From Hymenobacter sp. 5317J-9 (GTDB taxonomy: Bacteria; Bacteroidota; Bacteroidia; Cytophagales; Hymenobacteraceae): a stretch of 64,000 nt of DNA. Under the pieces are notes generated by a model. It was not told where the DNA came from and made no database searches. It saw only the letters and a program-made list of their open reading frames with translations. The translations under genes were made by a program, and so were the position numbers. Shown piece after piece: positions 58,118 to 64,000 of this stretch (position 1 is the stretch's first letter; every line of letters starts with the position of its first letter). The DNA lies in contig NZ_CP095050.1 of NCBI RefSeq assembly GCF_022921075.1, positions 4,836,001-4,900,000 on the forward strand, read 5' to 3'.

Positions 58118-60631
58118 CTATCGAATTTGCTGACCGATGATGAAGTGGAAGTGGTTGGGGTCTTGCTTGGTGTTGTCGGGCAGGCTCGGAATCACACTGT
58201 CGAAGCCGTGGCCGAAGTCGAAGCCCAGCAAGCCAAAGGCCGACATGAAGATGCGGGCACCCACCCCGGCCGAGCGGTACAGCTTGTAGGGGTTGTAGTT
58301 CTTGTAGGAGTCAAACGCATTGCCGGCTTCAGCAAACGCCAGCACGTACACCGTAGCGGCCGGATTGAGGCTGACCGGGTAGCGCATTTCCACCACGTAC
58401 TTGTTGAAGGCAATGCCGCCCGCTTGCGAGTTTTGGGCCGTGGGAATGGCGTAGGTGGCGCCCGGGTCGTCGTAGCCGCGCAGGCCCACGTAGTCGGTGC
58501 CCACCAGAAAGTTGCCGCCGCCGTTGTAGCCCAGGCCGGCACCGCCCATCTTGAAGCGCTCGAACGGACCAACCGGACGGTTGGAGTTGTAGGTGCTGAG
58601 GTAGCCAAAGTGCGCGCGCGTGTTCAGCACCAGCTTGCCCACGATGGGCGTGAACCACGAGGCGTCGAACATCCACTTATGGAACTCAATCCACTCGTTG
58701 CTGGTGTGGTCATTGTTCAGCAGCGAATACGGGGGAGTCAGGCTCAGGCTCAGGCTCAGCGACGAGCCCCGGCGCGTATAAGTCGGGTTGTCGATGCTGT
58801 TGCGGGCCAGCGTGGTGTTCAGGGTAATGTTGTTGAACGTACCGGTAGCCGCCCCGGGAATCACCGGATAGTTCTGCGTCTGGTACTGGCTGTAGGACAG
58901 CGAATTGCTAAGCGTGAAGTAGTCATCCGGCACGCGCAGCTGGCGGCCCAGACCCACGCTGGCGCTGTTCACCTTGATGAACTGGTCGCTCGAAGCATCC
59001 AGGGCCGCGCCCGTACGCTGCACGCTGTGGTTGAGGCTGAACGAAAACGAATTCGGACGGCGACCGCCCAGCCACGGCTCGGTGAAGGACAGTGAATAGG
59101 CCTGGTATTGCACGCCGTTGGCCTGCACGTTGAGGGCCAAGCGCTGGCCATCGCCGGCCGGCACCGGGGTCCAGTTGCGCAGCGTGCCGGCTTTGCGCAG
59201 CGAGAAGTTGTTGAACACGAGACCCACCGTGCCAATGAAGCCGGCGTAGCCGCCCCAACCGCCCGACAGTGTTACCTGGTCCGAAGGCTTCTCCACCACC
59301 GTGTAGTTTATGTCGACGGTGCCATCGGCCTGATTCGGGATGGGGTTGATGCCAATTTTTTCCGGGTCAAAATAGCCCAGCGTAGCGATTTCGCGCTGGG
59401 AGCGAATCAGCAGTTCGCGGTTGAACTTGTCGCCGGGCAGCGTGCGCAGGGTGCGGCGCAGCACGTGGTCGCTGGTTTTGGTATTACCCGAGATGTTGAT
59501 GTCCTTGATGTGGGCCTGCACGCCTTCGCTCAGGCGCATTTCGATGTCGATAGAATCGCCCTCTACTTTGGTTTCCACCGGGTCGATGGTGAAGAACAGG
59601 TAGCCGTCGTTGAGGTAGAGCGAGGAGATGTCCTGACCGGTCGGGTTGTAATTCAGACGCTTGTCCAGTGTTTCCTTGCTGTAGGGGCTGCCCGACTTGA
59701 TGCCCAGCACGTTGGCCAGCGTCTTATCGTCATAGAGGTAGTTGCCGCTCCAGGTGATGTGGCGGAAGTAGTACTTCGGGCCTTCGTCTACCCTGATGGT
59801 CAGCGCCAGGCCTTTATCGTCGCGTACCAGCGTGTCGCTCACAATGGCCGCGTCGCGGTAGCCTTCGGCGTTGTAGAACTCCAGCAGCTTTTTCTTATCT
59901 TCTTCGTACTCAGCACGCTGAAACTTGCCCGCAGTGAGGAATTTATACGGCTTGCGCTCCTTGGTTTTCTTGAGCTTGCCTTTCAGCTTACGGTCCGAGA
60001 ATGCCTTGTTGCCTTCAAACGCAATGTCATGGATGCGCACTTTCGAGCCTTTGTCCACGTCAATGCGCAGAGCCACGCTGTTGGCCAATGACGAATCGGC
60101 CACCTGCACCACGTTCACTTTGGCGTCGAGGTAGCCCTTGTTTACAAAAAACTTCCGCACCTGCGTCCGCGTGTTATTCAGCAGAGCATCGGTTACCACC
60201 TTACCGCGAATCAGCGTAATTTTTTTGGTCAGGTCCTCGGTCTGTCCTTTCCGGACGCCCGAAAAAGTAAATTTCGACAAGCGGGGCCGTTCCTTCAGGT
60301 TGTAGTCCAGAAATATCTTGTTGCCCTCGATGCGGGCAATGGTCACGCTCACGTCGCCCAGAATACCCTGGGCCCACAGCTTGCGGATGGATTTACCTAT
60401 TTCCTCGCCCGGCACCGAAATGGGGTCGCCCACGCGCAGGCCGGTGAGGCTGATAAGGGTGTTGGGGTCGAGGTAGCGCGCACCGCTCACGGTGATGCCT
60501 CCCAGTTCGTACTTTTTAGGCTCGTCGGCGGCACTGCCCACTTGCTGCGCCCGCACCGGACTACTCACTGCCCCACCCAACACCACCAGGGCCAGGACCA
60601 ACTTGACAACTAAATTACGCACAAGAAACAT
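58118..60631 (-). CDS. bamA: Outer-membrane protein assembly factor BamA
   Basis: 837 residues. A signal peptide ends PVRAQ, then POTRA repeats can be traced, for example RYLDPNTLISLTGLRVGDPI and RPRLSKFTFSGVRKGQTEDL. The C-terminal ~380 residues form the surface-antigen beta-barrel with VTLSGGWGGYAGFIGTVGLV and ending FHFIIGQQIR. The conserved barrel motif of the family (loop with VGLRGYDDPG) is present. BamA inserts barrel proteins into the outer membrane. It starts 9 bp after uppS. Confidence 0.95.
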   Translation of the reverse strand: MFLVRNLVVKLVLALVVLGGAVSSPVRAQQVGSAADEPKKYELGGITVSGARYLDPNTLISLTGLRVGDPISVPGEEIGKSIRKLWAQGILGDVSVTIARIEGNKIFLDYNLKERPRLSKFTFSGVRKGQTEDLTKKITLIRGKVVTDALLNNTRTQVRKFFVNKGYLDAKVNVVQVADSSLANSVALRIDVDKGSKVRIHDIAFEGNKAFSDRKLKGKLKKTKERKPYKFLTAGKFQRAEYEEDKKKLLEFYNAEGYRDAAIVSDTLVRDDKGLALTIRVDEGPKYYFRHITWSGNYLYDDKTLANVLGIKSGSPYSKETLDKRLNYNPTGQDISSLYLNDGYLFFTIDPVETKVEGDSIDIEMRLSEGVQAHIKDINISGNTKTSDHVLRRTLRTLPGDKFNRELLIRSQREIATLGYFDPEKIGINPIPNQADGTVDINYTVVEKPSDQVTLSGGWGGYAGFIGTVGLVFNNFSLRKAGTLRNWTPVPAGDGQRLALNVQANGVQYQAYSLSFTEPWLGGRRPNSFSFSLNHSVQRTGAALDASSDQFIKVNSASVGLGRQLRVPDDYFTLSNSLSYSQYQTQNYPVIPGAATGTFNNITLNTTLARNSIDNPTYTRRGSSLSLSLSLTPPYSLLNNDHTSNEWIEFHKWMFDASWFTPIVGKLVLNTRAHFGYLSTYNSNRPVGPFERFKMGGAGLGYNGGGNFLVGTDYVGLRGYDDPGATYAIPTAQNSQAGGIAFNKYVVEMRYPVSLNPAATVYVLAFAEAGNAFDSYKNYNPYKLYRSAGVGARIFMSAFGLLGFDFGHGFDSVIPSLPDNTKQDPNHFHFIIGQQIR

Positions 60632-60640
60632 TACTAGAAA

Positions 60641-61387
60641 TTAAGAGACAGCGACTTGCTCGCTTGTTTTGCCAAAGCGCCGTTCCCGGCCCTGGTAGGC
60701 CCGAATGGCCTCCTGAAAATGCTCCTTCCGGAAATCCGGCCACAGCAAATCCGTGATATACAATTCCGTATAGGCCAATTGCCACAGCAGGAAATTGCTG
60801 ATGCGCTGCTCACCGCTGGTTCGAATCAGCAACGCAGGGTCTGGCATGCCCGCGGTAGCGAGGTACCCGGCCACGGTGGCTTCGTTTACATCGGCTGGTT
60901 TCACCTGCCCGCTGGCCACATCGGCCGCCAAACGCCGAGCGGCCTGGGTCAGGTCCCAGCGGCCGCTGTAGCTCAGTGCCAGCACCAGGGTCATGCGGCT
61001 GCCGCCCTTGGTTAGCTCCATGGCCTCGGCCAGCTCGCGCTGGCAGTTCTTGGGGAGCGTGCTGATGTCGCCAATGGCCTCGAGCCGGATGCTGTTTTTG
61101 AGCAGCGTAGCCGTTTCCTGCCGAATGGTGTGCACCAGCAGCTGCATCAAGGCCATTACTTCCAGTGCCGGACGGTTCCAGTTTTCGGTCGAAAAGGCGT
61201 AAAGCGTAAGGTAGCGCACGCCCAATTGAGCGGCTTCCTCCACAGTTTCGCGAACAGCCGTAATGGCGCTTTGGTGCCCGAACACGCGCATGCCGCCGCG
61301 CTGCTTAGCCCAGCGCCCATTGCCGTCCATGATGACGGCCACATGGGCGGGAATATTTTGAGTATCTATTTCGGCCTTGCCGGTCAT
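60641..61387 (-). CDS. uppS: Isoprenyl transferase (undecaprenyl diphosphate synthase family)
   Basis: 248 residues. The catalytic aspartate is in VAVIMDGNGRWAKQRG; LYAFSTENWNRP and RTSGEQRISNFLLWQLAYTE are family motifs. It makes the C55 lipid carrier for peptidoglycan and O-antigen assembly. The chain nadK, DUF6089, DUF6089, uppS, bamA, skp, skp on the minus strand is a conserved Bacteroidota envelope locus. Confidence 0.95.
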   Translation of the reverse strand: MTGKAEIDTQNIPAHVAVIMDGNGRWAKQRGGMRVFGHQSAITAVRETVEEAAQLGVRYLTLYAFSTENWNRPALEVMALMQLLVHTIRQETATLLKNSIRLEAIGDISTLPKNCQRELAEAMELTKGGSRMTLVLALSYSGRWDLTQAARRLAADVASGQVKPADVNEATVAGYLATAGMPDPALLIRTSGEQRISNFLLWQLAYTELYITDLLWPDFRKEHFQEAIRAYQGRERRFGKTSEQVAVS

Positions 61388-61518
61388 CTTTGCGGTTTCG
61401 CTAAAAGAGCCCGCAAGTTACGGAAATGGTTGCATTTGGGCGCCGCCGGTTCAATCGCGCTCCTGCACCGGCATTCCCACTATTCGGGGATTTTCAATGC
61501 CTGAATCAGCCCTGCCGG

Positions 61519-62267
61519 CTACTTCAGCAACCTCTTGTTCTTCTTGTACTGAGACGGACAAGGGATTTTATAGAAAGTATACGAAATGCTAAGCCCGCTA
61601 TAATAATACCAGTCCTGGTCGTGCACGTTCACCAGGAAGGGGTCCTGCTCCGACAAGTGGTCGAGCTGGTCGGTAAACGCTTTGCGCACGCCCACCTCCA
61701 ACCCGAGATTGATGTGCTCCGACAGGGCATATTTAAGCCCCGCACCGGCCGGAATGGAAAATCCCAGCATGCTGCCATCCTGATTGTACTGCCCGCCCAA
61801 ACTGTTGCTGACGGTGGTGGTGCTGGCGTAGAAAGCAGCCAGGCCGGCGAACAGGTACGGCGTGAAATGGATTTTATCGGTCCGGTAGTGGTAATCGAGG
61901 AAGTTATATTCCACCACGGCCGAGGCTTCGAGGATGCTGCCCTTGGTATTGGCCTGGCGGTAACCCTGCAGGGGCGGCACTCCTCCGTTCACGCCGCTCA
62001 CGTTGCCGTCGTCGGCACGCAGAAAACCGGCCGTAAAGCCCCCCGCAACGTGATGGGCACCGACACATCTTTGCGATAGAAGACGGTGAAGGCCGGCCGG
62101 TTGTTTTGCAACTGGTAATCGGGCGAGATTTCTCCGCGGTAGTTGGTGGCCCCAATGCCGATGCCCAACTCGCTGGTGTTCTGCGCACTGGCAGAGGCAC
62201 AAAAAAGTGCACTCCCCGCCTGCACGAAGCAAACGAGGAGTGCACTTTGAACAAATGACTTTATCAT
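61519..62267 (-). pseudogene. DUF6089-type outer-membrane protein, frameshifted in a C6 run
   Basis: The 5' part (from ATG 62267) encodes a signal peptide and SELGIGIGATNYRGEISPDY, ending ...ITLRGAL and then going out of frame to a stop at 61998. The 3' part, in another frame to 61519, continues FTAGFLRADDGNVSG and includes HFTPYLFAGLAAFYASTTTV. The frames join if the run of six C at 62039-62044 has one more base, giving 249 residues. The sequence is plainly paralogous to the next gene. Homopolymer miscalling is the simplest explanation; a slipped-strand on/off switch is possible. Confidence 0.82.
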
Positions 62268-62318
62268 CTAAACTAGGTTGCTGGCTAGGAAAGTAGCGTT
62301 TCGGCCAGCGGCCGCAGG

Positions 62319-63248
62319 CTAGCGGAATTTCGGGTTCTTGATGCGGGGCGTCAAGATGTAGTTCAACGTTACGCCCGTAACGATGTACCAGTCGGTTTTA
62401 TTGCCCGAGTCGCCACGCTGGCTAACCGGGTTGGTGAAACCGGGGAATTTCGTCGGGTTGAAATTGTTGTCGGGCTGCGAAATGCTGCGCGTAATGTCGC
62501 GGCCGAAGTACTGCTGGGAAGGAGTCGACAGCTTGGACGGGTCAGCGTACTTGCCTCCTACGTCGTCGAGGTAGTCGGTGAAGGTTTTGCGCCAGCCGAT
62601 TTCCAGGCTTGCGTCAAAGTTGCGGTTGATGCGGTAGCGGATACCACCGCCGAAGGGGATGGAAACCTGCGTCTGACCGTAGGCTTTGTCCTGGCCTTCC
62701 GTTCTCAGGTCAGCCAAGGGTACGTACGAGCCTTCGGAAAGGCCAAGGCTGTTCTTGCCTACCAAACCCTTGGGATTGTGGTAGAAACCGGCCACACCCA
62801 CGAACACATACGGCACAAAGTCCGGACGCTTCAGGTAGTTGTTGCGGTTCTCAATCAGGTCGATAACGGCAACGGCCGAGGCCTCAAAGATGTCGTTGCG
62901 GAAGGTCATGTTCCGGTTGTAGCGGAAACGAGCATCCGGGTCTTCGCTGTTGGCTGCCTGCGAGTCATCGCCCGAGATGCGGCCGTAAGACAAACCGAAA
63001 CGGCCCGACAAACGCGGATAGAAGCGGCGCGTGATGGAAACACCGGCACCTACCCGGGTAGCACCCAGACGCAGGCTGGTGAAGTTGGTCACCGGAGTTA
63101 CGTCGCCGAAGTAGTTCATGGCGTTCAGGCTGAAGCCAATGGAGTTATACTGCTTCCGCTTGCTGAACTGCTGAGCATCTGCATCGGGCGTCGCCACCAA
63201 GGCCAGGCCCAGCACAAGTGCCGAAGAATAAGTGAAAATATTTTTCAT
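62319..63248 (-). CDS. DUF6089-type outer-membrane beta-barrel protein
   Basis: 309 residues. A signal peptide (MKNIFTYSSALVLGLALVATPDADAQQ) is followed by barrel-like strands, with YNSIGFSLNAMNYFGDVTP near the start, VPYVFVGVAGFYHNPKG in the middle and DASLEIGWRKTFTDYLDDVG near the end. The last two segments match equivalent parts of the adjacent frameshifted gene. The family sits next to uppS and bamA in many Bacteroidota; the function is unknown but envelope-related. An exact -7 box lies about 75 bp upstream. Confidence 0.82.
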   Translation of the reverse strand: MKNIFTYSSALVLGLALVATPDADAQQFSKRKQYNSIGFSLNAMNYFGDVTPVTNFTSLRLGATRVGAGVSITRRFYPRLSGRFGLSYGRISGDDSQAANSEDPDARFRYNRNMTFRNDIFEASAVAVIDLIENRNNYLKRPDFVPYVFVGVAGFYHNPKGLVGKNSLGLSEGSYVPLADLRTEGQDKAYGQTQVSIPFGGGIRYRINRNFDASLEIGWRKTFTDYLDDVGGKYADPSKLSTPSQQYFGRDITRSISQPDNNFNPTKFPGFTNPVSQRGDSGNKTDWYIVTGVTLNYILTPRIKNPKFR

Positions 63249-63322
63249 AAGGCAACTAAAATGATGATTCGGGTTTCGGGGTGTTGAGAGCAGAGCAGTG
63301 AATGCGCAGTTTCAGACGGTGA

Positions 63323-63330
63323 CAAAAGTA
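63323..63330 (-). promoter_or_regulatory. -7 box upstream of the DUF6089-type gene
   Basis: On the minus strand an exact TACTTTTG about 75 bp before the ATG, in an AT-rich gap. No -33 TTG at the usual distance. Confidence 0.4.
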
Positions 63331-63394
63331 GGCCTAATCGGGAACTAAAAAAACTTTCAACGTTTTTTTCCAAAAAAAAGCTATCTGCTTCTAT

Positions 63395-64000
63395 TTAAAT
63401 TCCAGCCGGGTTGCGGCGGTCGAGTCCCCAATTCAACTTACTGCGCAAGGTACTTAGGAAGTTAACGTGATTGAGCTTTACTAGACGAGCGTTAAAGGTT
63501 TCGCGGCGAACGGCTATCTGCACGGAGGCTTCGACGGGCAGGGAGCGGGAATCGAGCGCCAGCATGTAGCTGGTGCTGCGGCCTTCGATTTCGAAGGAAA
63601 TCACGCTCTGGTCTGACACCACGAGTGGACGCACATTCAGATTGTGGGGGCATACGGGGGCAATAATGAAATTGTTTGTTTGGGGCAGCATAACCGGGCC
63701 GCCGCAGCTCAACGAATACCCCGTGGAACCGGTGGGCGTAGCTACCACGAGGCCATCGGCCCAGTAGGAATTGAGGTATTCGCCATCGATGTACGTGTGC
63801 ACGACAATCATGGACGAGGTGTCGCGCTTGAGCACGCTGAACTCGTTGAGGCCGAAGTTGAGCCCGCCAAAGACGTCGGGGTCGGTGTCGACGCGAATCA
63901 GGCTGCGCTCTTCGATGTTGAAGTGGCCTTTATATAAGGCGTCGATGGCTTGGGCAATGCGGTCGGGGGTGATGGTGGCCAGGAAGCCGAGCCGGCCGGT
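63395..64000 (-). CDS. nadK: NAD kinase, 3' part (cut by the window end)
   Basis: 201 codons plus stop; the 5' end lies beyond position 64000. The visible part begins TGRLGFLATITPDRIAQAID. The substrate-site motif is NEFSVLKRDTSSMI, and the conserved ADGLVVATPTGSTGYSLSCG follows. The GGDGT motif expected near the N-terminus is outside the window. The enzyme phosphorylates NAD to NADP. The frame reads through from the edge without interruption. Confidence 0.92.
   Translation of the reverse strand, partial: TGRLGFLATITPDRIAQAIDALYKGHFNIEERSLIRVDTDPDVFGGLNFGLNEFSVLKRDTSSMIVVHTYIDGEYLNSYWADGLVVATPTGSTGYSLSCGGPVMLPQTNNFIIAPVCPHNLNVRPLVVSDQSVISFEIEGRSTSYMLALDSRSLPVEASVQIAVRRETFNARLVKLNHVNFLSTLRSKLNWGLDRRNPAGI

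Noticed and set aside
1..64000. Prophage, insertion sequence, CRISPR array, restriction or toxin-antitoxin system
   Set aside because: No integrase, transposase, structural phage gene, Cas-like gene, regularly spaced repeats or toxin-antitoxin pair was seen. The palindromic elements are irregularly spaced and carry no spacers.
1..64000. tRNA or rRNA genes
   Set aside because: Intergenic gaps were read for cloverleaf and rRNA patterns; the only strong structures are terminators and palindromic repeats.

Overview
The window looks like a GC-rich chromosome of a Bacteroidota bacterium of the order Cytophagales, most likely Hymenobacter or a close relative. The evidence is gliding/type IX secretion genes (gldB, gldD and a secreted protein with a C-terminal sorting domain), Bacteroidota-type promoters (TTG, 20-21 bp, TAnnTTTG), the ExbB/ExbD/ExbD/TonB arrangement, paired Skp-like chaperones beside bamA, and DUF6089-type outer-membrane proteins. 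No phage, IS transposase, CRISPR array, rRNA or tRNA gene was seen. The genes are almost all housekeeping or cell-envelope genes in short operons, closed by many clear hairpin terminators. Genus level is an inference.

Layout. 0-9 kb: a secreted alpha/beta hydrolase that has lost its nucleophile serine, an HhH protein, a periplasmic molybdenum aldehyde oxidoreductase (paoABC-like) with a MocA-like cytidylyltransferase, and an MFS exporter. 9-18.4 kb: an ECF sigma factor overlapping a small putative anti-sigma gene, nth, a glycosyltransferase, gldB, a beta-barrel protein, then rng, a 29-residue ribosomal-type protein, a TPR protein and HU. 18.5-23 kb: mutY, ssb, gldD, recG. 25-33.5 kb: fatty-acid beta-oxidation (acyl-CoA dehydrogenase, thiolase, FadB-like fusion, MarR regulator, acyl-CoA ligase), with a shared imperfect palindrome upstream of two of the transcription units. 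33.6-42 kb: a degenerate ureohydrolase, a cytochrome b5-like protein, murQ, der, era, hemH and a T9SS cargo protein. 42-44.3 kb: a PRC-barrel / membrane-anchored / DUF2383 cluster. 44.5-48 kb: cysteine desulfurase, glmM (frameshifted) and mazG. 48.3-55.5 kb: a TonB energy-transduction locus with two tonB genes, a PstS-like lipoprotein and a TPR protein. 55.6-64 kb: rluD-like gene, two skp-like genes, bamA, uppS, two DUF6089 genes (one frameshifted) and the 3' part of nadK.

The most distinctive non-coding signal is a family of eight intergenic inverted repeats of about 90-110 bp. Their arms are strongly conserved and several copies also share loop sequence, so they behave like one mobile, MITE/REP-like element. 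Two copies split the paoABC operon, and one copy supplies the start codon of the cytochrome b5-like gene.

Two genes (glmM and a DUF6089 gene) each need a single extra base to read through. One of these lies in a run of six C. The cause may be sequencing error or real mutation, and the sequence alone cannot decide. No wholly novel system could be proven. The best candidates for follow-up are the repeat family, the putative MarR operators, the degenerate enzymes and the TonB/PstS-like/TPR locus.
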